NCBI GenBank assembly: GCA_037179385.1
Contig: CM074190.1
Span: 5,842,284-5,906,283 of the forward strand
Source: Holothuria scabra
Taxonomy: Eukaryota > Echinodermata > Holothuroidea > Aspidochirotida > Holothuriidae
DNA length: 64,000 bases
Direction of reading: 5' to 3'
Both the position numbers and the translations under genes were made by a program. The first letter of the stretch is position 1. Each line of letters opens with the position of its first letter. Below, one piece after another: positions 46,065 through 57,538 of this stretch. The notes beneath the pieces were generated by a model. It saw only the letters and a list, made by a program, of their open reading frames with translations. It did no database searches and had not been told where the DNA came from.

Positions 46065-47895
46065 CAGGTGTATGAAGTGGCAGTTGTGTGAATTAACTCC
46101 TAACCCTAAACCCTTTTGGAGGTATATTAATGGTCAGAGGAAAGAAAATCATAGTATCCCCCCTTACAGGTCTGTGGTAAAATAGCTAATAGTGATAAGG
46201 ATAAGGCTGAAGCCTTGAATAGCCAGTTCAGCAGTGTTTTTACCAGAGACTCCCTCGACTCTGTTCCGCTACAGAGAAGACCTATCTGTAGTAGAATGGC
46301 TGATATTTCCATCTCTACATTTGGGGTTGAAAAGTTGTTGCAAAACCTTAAGATTAGTAAAGCCATGGGTCCTGACAACATACACCCATGGGTTCTTAGA
46401 GAGCTTGCTACTGACCTTGCTCCAATGATCAGTCATCTTTTCCAGCAATCAATCAACAGTGGTCAAGTCCCCAAGGACTGGAAAAAGGCAAATATCTGTC
46501 CTATTTTTAAGAAGAACGATAGCTCTCTCCCATCCAACTACCGCCCTGTCTCTCTTACTTGTATATGTTGTAAGCTACTTGAGCATATTATCAGCTCAAA
46601 TATGATGGATCACTATCAAGCGAATAACAGCCTTTCCTCTAAACAGCATGCGTTTAGAAAAAATCATAGTTGTGATACACAGTTACTGTCTGTTGTGGAC
46701 GATTGGACCTCCGCCTTAGATAAAAATAAACAAGTTGATGTCTTCATCCTGGACTTTGAGAAGGCTTTTGATACAGTTCCTCGTGAACTACTTAAGACGA
46801 AGTTATTCTCCTTGGGGGTGTCTAGGCAAGTCATAAATTGGATTGATAACTTTCTTAATGACCGTTCACAATCAGTTGTTGTTAATGGTACTAGTTCTGC
46901 TTCTGCTCCAGTCCTTTCCGGTGTTCCTCAAGGGTCTGTCCTAGGCCAGTACTTTTCTTGTCTTATATTAATGATATTGTTAGTGCTGCTTCTTCTGAAG
47001 TTAGGTTGTTTGCTGATGACTGTGTTTGCTACAGGGTCATCAATAATCCCAGTGACTGCAGGGAGTTACAGAAGGACATTATAAACTTGGGCCAGTGGGC
47101 CAAAACTTGGGGTATGAGATTCCACCCGGCTAAGTGTAATGTTATGTCTGTTACTAGGAAGCGTAACCCAATAACCTATAATTATACTCTTAATGGGGCC
47201 AATCTGACAAGGGTTGATTCAATTAAGTATCTGGGGGTGACTATCACTAAGAATCTCAGCTGGGGCAAACATATCCAACTTGTTTGTAATAAGGGAAATA
47301 AGATCTTAGGCCTATTACGCAGGAACCTCTCATTTTGTTCCAAAGATGTTAAATTGTCGGCCTATAAAGGTTTACTAAGGCCCTTGTTGGAGTATGCTTG
47401 TTCCGTCTGGGATCCACATCAGATTTCACTCCAAGATAGATTGGAGGGAGTACAAAAAAGATCTGCTAGGTTTATATCCGGCGAGTACTCCCGTGAAGTT
47501 GGCTCTATGACCGCACTCCTCAAAGATCTAGGTCTACATACGTTGTCTGACCGCCGCAGACTTTGCAGACTCATAATTTTTGCCAAAGGTATTTATGGCC
47601 AAGCTAACATCCCCCTGTCTAATCTGTGTAAACCTACTCGTGGTTCTCGTAACATGCATGCTTTGCACTTTCGCCCCCCCCTCCGCTAGGACTAATTGTT
47701 TTAAGTACAGTTTTGTCCCTAATACTACTCGAGATTGGAATAACCTCCCAGAGAGTCTTATTGCGGGGGCCATAAGTCACCCAAAGCTGGTGGATTTCAT
47801 TATGAACTCTTTGAGGGCCTGACTGATCACACGGCACGTACGCGGTGTAAAATTGTCCTTTTGGATGTCTCACCGTTTTGAAGAAGAAGAAGAAC
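46065..47895 (+). pseudogene. CR1/Jockey-like LINE, 5'-truncated, nearly intact RT
   Basis: The RT begins after truncation of the endonuclease: KAMGPDNIHPWVLREL, KANICPIFKKNDSSLPSNYR, FILDFEKAFDTVPRELLKTK (motif A), LSGVPQGSVLG (motif B), VRLFADDCVCYRVINN (motif C with both Asp), SIKYLGVTITKNLSWGKHI, LLRPLLEYACSVWDPHQI, and after the second frameshift NTTRDWNNLPESLI. Frameshifts lie near 46180, at 46945 (one base lost beside GGCC) and at about 47677 (one extra C in a C run). It ends in GAAGAAGAAGAAG, the short tandem tail of this clade. Apart from these breaks the copy is little decayed. Confidence 0.92.
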
Positions 47896-48176
47896 TGAGG
47901 CAAAAATTTGTTGGTCATTTTCTAGGACAGAAGTGGAACTGGAAGTTTTTGTTTTTTTATTTAAGACAAAGTGACTAACAATTAATCAGGCACAGGCCGG
48001 CATGAAACAACAGCAGGAACAGGGCAAAGACAGAACTGAATGGCAATAGCCAGAGTACTTAGCTATCTAAAATTATTTTGAAATAACAGGGCTCCAGATC
48101 CCACAGATTTCTTCTTCACTTCTTAGTATCTCACATAATTTTTCAGGATTTAGAGTAGACATTGCTTATTTGCTAC
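47896..48176. other. Short unassigned spacer
   Basis: No structure recognised between the LINE tail and the hAT element. Confidence 0.4.
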
Positions 48177-50566
48177 CAGTGTTGTAATGGAGTCACTTAA
48201 TGTCAAGTCACAAGTCACCTCAAGTCACAAGGTGTTGAGTCTCCAGTCATGTCAAGTCTTAAGCAATTCTAGTTGAGTTGAGTCACTTTGAGTCTTTCGG
48301 AACCTAGGGTACCTTGTGACTCGAGTCACCTCAGTCAGAATGTGTTTCTTTTCTTTGAGTCACCATTACGTGTTAAGCACGACGTGGAATTCTCCAGCAA
48401 ATACCGCCAAGTCACAGCCTTTTGAAGGAAATAATACTGAGTCATATACCACAGTACTAGATAATGGCCCTTTGATCCTGCTTGCCTGGTGACATCACAC
48501 CAGCTCATCTCCATTTACATAATAGTAAACTTTTAAACTGTCTATTTTCCAGGAGAAAGTTCTCTTAACAGAGGCTGTTCTCAACAAGACAATGGACTGT
48601 TCTGTGACAAACTAGGGCAGCAAAGCTGCTTACTCATTGCCAGGTGAATAGGATCATCTAACTGATAGTGCATGCTTGATTAGATGGTTTAGTGAAGACA
48701 AGCTGAAGGTGCAAGCTTAATGCCCTTCAGAGAGAACACGTAATGCTCCAAGTCACCTGATCTCTTACATGTTGAGCTACCTTGAGTCCATGGTGTGATA
48801 GGTTGATCTTTTGCAAATGCAGTCGTTTGCTAAGTGGCTGCACACTTTTGTTGGAAGAAGGGGGCATAGGCATACAGGGGTACTTCTCAATGAGGGGGCA
48901 AGAGCATGTTTTGCCCGAATAATGTCACCGTTTATCATGTTTTGCCCGAATAGATTAACTGCTTTCACCTGAATTGGGAGGGCGAGTGCCTCTGTACTCC
49001 CACCTCTTACACCTTTGGAGGGGTGGGGGGTTTAAGAAGGTGACTGCAGATGTCCACACTTGTACTTTCAAGTGAAATGTGATTTTACAACCCTAAATGT
49101 GAAGATTGGAATATACGTTAACTTAAGTACTGTTTTAATCTTTACACATAGTGCAGTGACATCCTGCAATTCATCTAATACAGGGTTGTCCAACCTACGG
49201 CCCGCGGGCCACGGTCCAGCCTGCGAAAAGGTTGCCACCGGCCCGTCAGAAATAATCTATATTGAAAATCATTCAATGAGCGATTAATTGATGACAATTT
49301 TAGGCTTCGCCGTCTGCTATGGCATGCTAACTTTTGATTGAAATAATTCATTTCAAATGTAGCTATGTTGGAGTGTTGTCCACATGGGCAGGTTGAGAAT
49401 GATTTAGGAGGAATATGAAAAAAAAACTGTCCGAATATTCTGCCCAATACCATCAATTTTTGCTAAAATTTATTTATTTGTTCAATCAAAAACGAAAATG
49501 AATCAGTGTTCCCTACGCGCAATGATTGCATTTTGTTGCCTTGGGCGTTGGGAAAAATTGAGAAAAAAAATGAGTATAGAATGCGGCCCCTTGTCCATCA
49601 TAACCATTACATGTGGCCCACTGCTGCCAAAGGTTGGACAACCCTGATCTAATAATATGTTTGTCATTCAAGAACACTCAGATATTATCATGTACCTTAA
49701 CTACTCCTACACTGTAAAGCCTTGGAGTCTCAAGCCGTACATGTACAACACAAACTAGGCAGTATGCTTCCGCACATAACCTCATCATATAGACCTACGA
49801 TATACCCTATTAATAGCTGCGAACATATTAACACCATTGCTACCAGTTACTGGACACTAAGGTCTCAATTATGTAAACAAGTGCAGAGATAATAATAATA
49901 GGTCTAAACTGTGGTGTGTTGGCAGCCACAGGTGCTCCCCTAAACAAACTGATTAGTCCTGGATACCAATAACGGATATCACAGTACCAACTGAATAGGC
50001 CTACATGGAAATAAAATTTTGTTCGTCACATCTTCAGCTACTTCAAGTCAAAATACCACATACTAGTAGAGTAGTACAGAGGCAAGGGAAATCGGTCATC
50101 TATCAATGAAGAGTATGGAGGGTAGTATACTATGCGCGCTAGGCACTGAGCTGAAATGTTAATGTTTACACTGGCAGTACTATACTCAGGGCACTCAGCT
50201 TCCAGAGTGTTAGTACGAGTTATCACGTTAAATTGACGGCGTTAAACATGTCCAGCAGAGCTGTATGTTAGGATCCCCATTGTACAGATAAGAGCGCATA
50301 CAGAACTGGATAAAGCAGTAATGAACGGCCGTTGGTTTGCGTCCGATGATGAAAACAAATTTTAGTTTGTTTTATTGATCTCGGGTGTGACTCCAGTCAT
50401 TGTGGACAAAGGCTCGAGTCAAGTCAAGTCTTTCACTTCTGTGACTCGAATCATGTCAAGTCTTTCAAATTTTATTTTATGGTGTTTGGAGTCATGTCGA
50501 GTCTTTGGCAAGTGGTGACTCGAGTCAAGTCGAGTCACATCTTTGTGTAGAGTCACTACAACACTG
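48177..50566. mobile_element. hAT element, non-autonomous, 2390 bp
   Basis: Ends CAGTGTTGTAATGGAGTCAC and, inverted, CAGTGTTGTAGTGACTC, with a perfect 8-bp duplication TTTGCTAC (48169-48176 and 50567-50574). Both ends carry many GAGTCAAGTC/GACTTGACTC-type words (48190-48350 and 50385-50555). No transposase is recognisable in the interior, which is itself invaded by another MITE. Confidence 0.92.
49181..49646. mobile_element. hAT MITE nested in the larger hAT element, 466 bp
   Basis: Inverted ends CAGGGTTGTCCAACCT and AGGTTGGACAACCCTG, with a perfect 8-bp duplication ATCTAATA (49173-49180 and 49647-49654). The ends continue CGGCCCGCGGGCC, common in hAT/Charlie-like MITEs of many animals. It post-dates its host element. 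Confidence 0.93.
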
Positions 50567-50574
50567 TTTGCTAC

Positions 50575-53433
50575 TGATTTAGAACCAGTGCCAGGGTTTT
50601 CCAGAAAAAGGAGGCTAAAGTCTTGAATCCTCACCCTACATGGAACACCAGAGTACTTACTCATGGGGAAATATCCATTGTGGTTATGGTGCCTAACCAT
50701 ATTTTCTAGTGGTTTAGCAGTAATTAATTCTCCCTTCCTTTTATTGAGTGTCTGACAGAACCCTGAGGGCTGTATATTCAAGGTAAACCAGTCAGAATAT
50801 TCTCCAATGTTTTCTATTTAGTCATGATACTCTCAAGGAAGGAATGTGAGACATTTTTAAGAGATACATATCTATATGTAAAGATATTTAGCCATATTTC
50901 TATAATTGTGGTCGCTTTTCATCCACAAGAGAGGCATTTATGTCATCAAATGTCCGCAAAGTTATTGGTATAATTTGATTTTTCTTGTACACAACAGTCT
51001 CTAAGAGAAACCACCCTGTCAGTTGTGTTAGAGGGGAAATATGTACCTGAATAATGACCATATATGACTCAAGATTTCTGTCGGGGGGGGGGTTTGCTCA
51101 ACTCTTCATCTCACCCCAAGGCATATTTTCTGCCTGACTGAGGCATTGAGGTGTGCCCTGTTCAGCAAGGTTTGACCAATTGGGGGGCTGCAACCCCTCA
51201 GCTCTCCCATCCTGTATGGCCATGACCTGAATTGGAGGTCAAACACCTGAAACCTTTCGGTCATACTGTACACCCAGGCTTGTGACCTGAATATTCTACT
51301 TGTGCATTATACAAAAATGACAAATGAAATGGCTATTGTTAGAAGTGAAATGTCAACAAGTCACTGATTATGGAGAGTTCCCAGATAGAATTCTGTTTCT
51401 TCAGATAGGTTTGGGACTCGTTCTCTGATCTTATCATTTGGATACATTTATCAAGACACAATTTTAAAAGGTAAAACAAATTTTCCAGGTACAAGGGAAA
51501 AAAGTTTGAATGAATAATATTGCAGTATTAACCTAATAATGCAAGACAGTAGTTTAATGTAATTTGTCAGTCAAACTTGTTTGGACTCTGTGAGATAGGT
51601 GAAAAAGTGGAGTGACTTTATTTGAAAGATATCGGAAATTCTTTCACTTAACATTTTTTCATTAAGGATTTTGTGGCATTCTAATTTAGAAAGGTATAGT
51701 TTTCATCTATTTATGATTTTCATTTCTTTTAAAAATGAGCAAATTTAATAAATTATGTTTTGACAGAGGGGCAGAATATAACTTGATCCTTGTTTTCATG
51801 GTCCAACTTGAAGAGTAGCACTGTTATTTTTTCGCTGTGTAAATTTAGTGCATGCTATTAAACCAGTATGGTGACAACTGAGTTATTCTTGAAAAATGCA
51901 GACCTACTCCATTTACAGTAAATAGGGCATTGAATACCAATGATTTGATAGGCCCAGTTCTTTCAAATTTAAATCCAAAATAGTTTTGTTATGCCAGTAG
52001 TTAGCTTGCAGTAATGTCAATCAATACCTTGTTCTGCCATAGCCATTGGTATGCATGAATACAATCACAATTAAATGAATCTACTGTATTTACACTTCAA
52101 ACCATTCCATACTGTTCACAATCTTATCCAGTATTTAGTTAAAGTGTGTCTACCTTTACAAGGCATTTGGTGGTCATAAGAGGATGTAAACTAGCCTTGT
52201 AAACTCCAAAATTACAGCATTCTGAATTTTTATGATTTCCACAAATCTGTCAAACTGTGATGTGTAATAACAGGCTTTTCACAAGTGACCCTGTCACAGT
52301 GGGAGAGCTTTTCCTTGGGGAATGAATCCCTCATCTATAAGCCCTTCACAGACCCTCAAATAAGGTCAAAGGTCATGACTTTTACAAATTTTCAACATAG
52401 TTGTCAGGTCTACCTCAGAATTTTACTATGGCAGTACCTGAAAGTTCCAGAATATATGTGCCATAGTAAAGTTAGCAAGGATTTGTGAATACTGTAATAC
52501 ATAGCTGTGTGGATTGTGTGATCAAGTACTGTACCTGCAATCCTTGATAAACTTCTCCATCTTAATTCTTATTCTTAGGACCAAGTAGTGTTCACCTAGG
52601 GGCGCAATCAGTTCATGTGGAATTAGGATGACAAGCAAGGTTGGTTTACATACTTTTCTTTTCGAGGGATTATTTTGTACAGAGTTTGTTGACGTGTAGC
52701 AGCAAGTTCAGGCGTATTGTAATTAGAGCATTTTTAAAATAACAACTTATCATGTACAGAGAGACAATTTTGGGTCTTGAAATTATGTATTTTTTTTATT
52801 TTACTGTGCTGGCAAACCTCCTGGTCATACCAAGGATGCTATACTGTAGTTAAAGTCTTATTTTGATCTTAATTACACTTCCAACTAAAATTCTTAATAT
52901 GCAAAAACTGGAGTTGGAGCAACAAAGATAGATTAGCATGTGTGTGTTAAATTTTTATGATTATGGTTTGCAATAAGCTTACTGGTAAACTTGTAAGTTT
53001 GCTGTAATGACAAATATTGGCCACTGACTTCCCCTCCAAAAAGAAAGAAAACAAAATAAGCCTGTTGCCAGTGTAAGGGGTGGGTCAGATGCGAGAGTTG
53101 AAATGGGAAACACAGTCAGAAGCAGCTTCCCATATAGTTTTGCAGGCACTTTGTCTGTCAGTAAACATTTTCACAGGCACGAGTATTGGAGTTTGAGCAT
53201 GGTCAGCTACCAGGAAGCATGATAAGAGAAAATGACTTGAAATGCAGACTGTGCAAAATTCAAACCAAATTGTTCAATTTTAGTGCCATTTTTTCCATTG
53301 TATTACTCCACTCTATGAAATGCTGCTTTTGAGTACTGTACAGTAGCTTTTATGGCAGGAAACACATACCTGTCACTAAATATCTCTAAAATATCCTGTA
53401 TTTTTTATTATTGTTTTTTCAATTTGCTAACCT
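50575..53433. other. Intergenic or intronic, nearly featureless
   Basis: Only a one-arm copy of the 30385 foldback repeat at about 51095-51230 (GCCTGACTGAGGCATTGAG) was recognised. A pyrimidine tract and AG at 52570-52579 could be an acceptor, but no exon is supported. Confidence 0.45.
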
Positions 53434-53605
53434 TTAAAGGGCAGGAGCAGTCATCCCAAATTAGAGAATTGTAGTAGACTGTTCAGTTTCATGATTGGCT
53501 GTTGGGAATCATGTGACAATTTTTTTTCTCTTCAAATGTAAAATTTACCAGAAATAACTGCTTGGTTTACCTTGAATACGCAATAGTAAAGTCATAAAAT
53601 TAGGG
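53434..53605 (+). mobile_element. Family A MITE, left arm
   Basis: TTTAAAGGGCAGGAGCAGTC, GTAGTAGACTGTTCAGTTTC, GATTGGCTGTTGGGAATCAT, ACTGCTTGGTTTACCTTGAA. The right arm is missing; the palindrome cluster follows. Confidence 0.7.
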
Positions 53606-53624
53606 GATAAATGCGAGGGTGCCC

Positions 53625-53707
53625 GGTCTTAAATGTGATTTAAGACCAACGATGACGTCATCATAGAGGTTGAGCGGACCGAGGCGATAGCCGAGGTCCG
53701 CTCAACC
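53625..53707. repeat. Cluster of three perfect palindromes
   Basis: GGTCTTAAAT-GTG-ATTTAAGACC (53625-53647), GATGACGTCATC with a CRE core TGACGTCA (53651-53662), and GGTTGAGCGGACC with its inverse GGTCCGCTCAACC around a 14-base loop (53668-53707). Function unknown. Confidence 0.85.
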
Positions 53708-53733
53708 CCATTCATAAATTCTTTGAGAAATTC

Positions 53734-54319
53734 ATTCATAAAATTCATTCATAAATACTTTGAGAAAAATGGGTGAAAAACATGAAAAAATTAAAAAAAT
53801 TGGTCAAATTTTAGAGATCTAGTTTTAATTCTCCTCAGTTTTTTAGCCCCCATTGTGATGTATCGATATCTTGAACTTGAATTGATGCTAGCAAGACGAA
53901 CATTCTGAACTGCATGTCGCGACCGATACGCTCAGTATCATCTTTAATTTGCTACATTTTCGAGAACTATATCGGCTATTTTACAAGCAAATGTTGTTAA
54001 CAGAAAAACACTGATCACGGTATCGCATTCATAAAATTCATTCATAAATACTTTGAGAAAAATGGGTGAAAAACATGAAAAAATTAAAAAAATTGGTCAA
54101 ATTTTAGAGATCTAGTTTTAATTCTCCTCAGTTTTTTAGCCCCCATTGTGATGTATCGATATCTTGAACTTGAATTGATGCTAGCAAGACGAACATTCTG
54201 AACTGCATGTCGCGACCGATACGCTCAGTATCATCTTTAATTTGCTACATTTTCGAGAACTATATCGGCTATTTTACAAGCAAATGTTGTTAACAGAAAA
54301 ACACTGATCACGGTATCGC
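53734..54319. repeat. Tandem duplication of 293 bp, apparently identical copies
   Basis: 53734-54026 and 54027-54319 read the same throughout as far as I could compare (ATTCATAAAATTCATTCATA to CACTGATCACGGTATCGC). Non-coding. Either very recent or an assembly artefact. Confidence 0.9.
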
Positions 54320-55290
54320 ATCGTTTTGGAGATGAGGTTGAGCGAAAAGTCAAGGAAAGTTACTAACTTCTCGTTACCTGTGTTTACAGTTGTGCGAAGA
54401 GCTAACGTTACATACTATATATGCAGTAAGAGTGAGTGACTGTGCAGCTATACTATTACTAGCGCTGTGTGTGGTTAGCAGATCATACTGTGGGAAGGAC
54501 ATGCAGACGTAGCCTAGTTGATGTTATGGGTCAGACACGGTGATACAAATTCTTTGTAAGAGATGGAAGCAATTTTAAAATGCGCTTTAGCCTTTAAAGA
54601 GACTGAGGTTACAGGTAAACTATACCAGGCTTCCGTAGGGAACTGCCACTCAGGCTACTGAACTTGACGATTACTTTGCTAGCCTGTGGGCCAAACGAGT
54701 AACGTTACTGTTGTTTCCCTGTTTAGACAGTCTTAGCGGAATTAGTAACCCCAGCACTGTCACTGTGCCAAAGCCTGTGTATATTGTCGCTAACCTTAGA
54801 CACTTTAGTAGGCGTAACAATACTGTAGTTATAGGCACGTTTTATTTGAACCCCCCCCCCCCCAAATTGAGTGGATTAAAACGTTAACAACAGTGCCAGT
54901 CATCGCAGCTCAGTGCATGCAGTTCTAGCCTAGGGCCTAACTTGTTAGACCTATAAAACAATGTGAGTGTGATCAAAATACCCATTTGTGGGGAGCAATG
55001 ATTCCTAAGCCTAGGCTAACCTATGTCTTTATCACTGCCAGTTATTATTCTTTGGAATGGTAACTCTGAAGACTAGGGTATCAACTTTACACGGTGTACA
55101 GTGTCTCAGTGTTACTGTTTATCTTGCTAACATGTACTTGGCTTACTGTATGACATTACAGTAGGCCTACATGTGCTGTGCAAAACTATGGGGTGAATAT
55201 GGCATGTTGCTATGGCAACGTAGCATGGGCTTAAAATATTGTACACAGTAAGTATAGTGATCACATTCAATTCAATTCTCCTTACTTCTT
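54320..55290. other. Unassigned sequence, possibly inside a large repeat
   Basis: Richer in TAACGTTAC-like words than the surroundings. A C run lies at 54850-54862. No exon was recognised. Confidence 0.35.
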
Positions 55291-55347
55291 GAAAACCATT
55301 CGAGACCGGTCTCGAATGCGATTGGAGACTGGTCTCGAATGGTTTTC
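55291..55347. repeat. 17-bp inverted repeat around a 22-bp palindrome
   Basis: GAAAACCATTCGAGACC and its inverse GGTCTCGAATGGTTTTC are separated by 23 bases. CATTCGAGACCGGTCTCGAATG-type symmetry (55296-55317) makes the left arm palindromic by itself. Confidence 0.85.
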
Positions 55348-55961
55348 AGCCAATCAGAATGCAGGAAATCAATACAAGTATTTATGAATGTAAAATACTT
55401 TGGAGAGAAATAAGATGAAAATTGAGTTATTTAGCTTTTTCTTCAAAATAAGTTTGCAGAGACTGTTCTTAAATTTAATCTCAATCACAGTTCATATTGC
55501 AAATGTTGTTACACATTGCACAACCTAGTATGGAACTTGGTATGCATTAATATGGGTGGCTTGTTGGGGTTAATTCCCATGTTTATCATGCTGCTAGAAT
55601 TGAATAGGATGTTTTAGCCAATGTAACCAGAGAAAAAGGCATTTTGTCGGTGAAGCTTGTTTCTGTTATTGCAGCAGTTAACCCTGTTTAAACCAACCTT
55701 GTTGCTATATTGAGCAAATAGTCTTTGCAGGGGGCAAACGCCTTTAACTTCATTAATCCCAAGATACCTGAACAGGAAGTTCTGTGATGGATTGTGCGAG
55801 ATTATTAGTTGCCAGTTTGAGATAGAGTAAACTTGCTATTCGCTTCTAGCGTCATATAATCTTAAAATGTAGGCTTGTATTAATTAAAAGCATGGTCATG
55901 GCTATTGCTGTAAGGCCAAAGTATTGGCTACAGGATATATCACAATATTGTCATGAAAGAA
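55348..55961. other. Unassigned sequence
   Basis: Contains AAGTATTTATGAATG at about 55378, an inverse match to CATTCATAAATACTT in the 53734 duplication. It may be the far edge of a repeat starting near 53700. Confidence 0.35.
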
Positions 55962-56815
55962 ATACTGTATTTACTCTATTAAATGCCCTGGGGCGTGAAA
56001 TTTTCGTTAAAGGGGCGTTTATTAGAGTCAAATTTACGTGACTTTTCTCTAGGCAAGTGCCCCACAACTTGTTTCTTATTTGAGCCCTTCTGATAAACTG
56101 CTATGGTGTATTTGCCCATTTGGTTGTCAGCTTCACAATCAGCTGTGAGCTCCTCCCCAATAATCGGTAACCAAACTTTCCTATAAATATGGTAGCCACG
56201 AACAACACTGTGAACTTTGCAAGTGTGATCATCTTTCGCCGACATCTTGATATGTAACGTTACACACAGTACAGACATTTTCACGAGCCGGTGGCATGCA
56301 TGCATGCATGCTGTGCACAGTATACAGCCAGGCATCACGTTACTATACTGACCGACCGGCTATACGCACGTACATATGGTAATTGCATAATAGTTACCGT
56401 GAGTACCTGTAGCACCATGCACGTATGTATTAGCAATACATATGCATTCACAGCATTTCACTGTTAAACAGTTTTCCTGTGGTGAAGTTGGATTTTCATG
56501 TTAGGCTGTTTGGATAGGCTGGCGAATATTTTTATACCTACGGTATGTACAGTACCACTTTCGAACCGCAAACGAAGCAGCACAGGTTTGCGGTATGTGA
56601 TAGCTTGATGGATATCAACAGAAATAAGTTGCAGAAACATGCCTTCAACTTCAGGATATGGGGCTTTAGGAGATTTTGTGGCTTCAACGTAGGACTATTT
56701 CATTTTCCTTTTACCATATTGTCTTTGGAATTAACAATTTCACTATATGCAATGTGACGAAAAAGTTGGGGGGCGTTTATTAGAGAGGGGGCGTTAAATA
56801 GAGTAAATACGGTAT
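55962..56815. mobile_element. TIR element ending ATACYGTATTTACTCTATT, carrying a HIRAN-like fragment
   Basis: The left end ATACTGTATTTACTCTATTA and the inverted right end ATACCGTATTTACTCTATTT match over about 24 bp. GGGGCGTTTATTAGAG occurs at 56012 and again at 56770 as subterminal repeats. About 854 bp. Superfamily not determined. Confidence 0.75.
55979..56245 (-). pseudogene. HIRAN-like protein fragment inside the TIR element
   Basis: From the ATG at 56245 the frame reads MSAKDDHTCKVHSVVRGYHI, YRKVWLPIIGEELTADCEAD, KYTIAVYQKGSNKKQVVGHL, PREKSRKF. The pattern Y-x-x-W-x-P-x-x-GEEL ... A-V ... VGHLPRE is that of a short domain found in many uncharacterised invertebrate proteins and resembling HIRAN domains. 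The last 20 or so residues are read out of the terminal repeat, so the true product is truncated or continues by splicing at a site I cannot place. It may be a host exon picked up by the element or part of its original coding set. Confidence 0.55.
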
Positions 56816-57230
56816 GATTATTGTTGCAGCCCTACTGTTTCATTTTTTGTAGTTAGTGTTGGTCAGAAACTGAGTCTAATAGTGTTGGTCAGAAACTGAG
56901 TCGTAAAAAATTCAGTCAAGTATTGGAAAAAATTTTAGTAGTGTTACAGTAGATGCCAAGGCCAGCTTCAATTGGAGGAAGCAAGTGACTCAAAACTATA
57001 TATCCAAGGCTGGAAGGCCCAAGACACAGGCTGACCGGTCTTGACTATACAGTGGTATTATAAGATTATGCTTTTAAATTTGTGCTGGTACAACCAAAGG
57101 CTACACGTCTTTATTAATATTTCTCACCTTATTTCACAAACTGATGATTTTCTAAAATTTTATTGTGTGCCATTTCACTATTGCCTAGAAAAATGAAATC
57201 ACACCTTGTATTCCAATACAGTAAAGTAAA
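56816..57230. other. Unassigned, with a 27-bp duplication
   Basis: AGTGTTGGTCAGAAACTGAG occurs twice in tandem at about 56857-56901. Nothing else was seen. Confidence 0.45.
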
Positions 57231-57536
57231 AGGCCCAGTTCTTTCACCCCAAACAGTACCAATTCTCCTAAGCTTCTTACTTAAGCCCCTCCCACAATTG
57301 TCTGAAATTCATCCTTACCCAGTCACAATCTCAGTTTATTGCTTCAGGGTGAATATAGAAAAACCTTATGTGTATAACCAAAACACTCTCAGTACAGTTC
57401 ATTCCATGTAACATAAGTTTTGGTAATCTGCATTGTTTGAATTAACAGTCAGTCAAAAAACTGGGCCAATGGAGAGTTTCTGTACCCCCCTCCCCCCTAC
57501 AAGAAGTGTAGTTTGGGGTGAGAGGATAGGCCCTTT
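57231..57536 (+). mobile_element. TTAA/GGCCCAG MITE, copy A
   Basis: Inverted ends AGGCCCAGTTCTTTCACCCC and GGGGTGAGAGGATAGGCCCTT, with TTAA surviving on the right. Same family as 58442, 37318, 21434, and partial copies at 60185 and 62685. Confidence 0.8.
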
Positions 57537-57538
57537 AA

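Noticed and set aside
52570..52640. Possible exon with a TTCTTATTCTTAG acceptor and a short ATG frame
   Set aside because: The donor (AAG|GTTGGT) is weak and only four codons would be coding.
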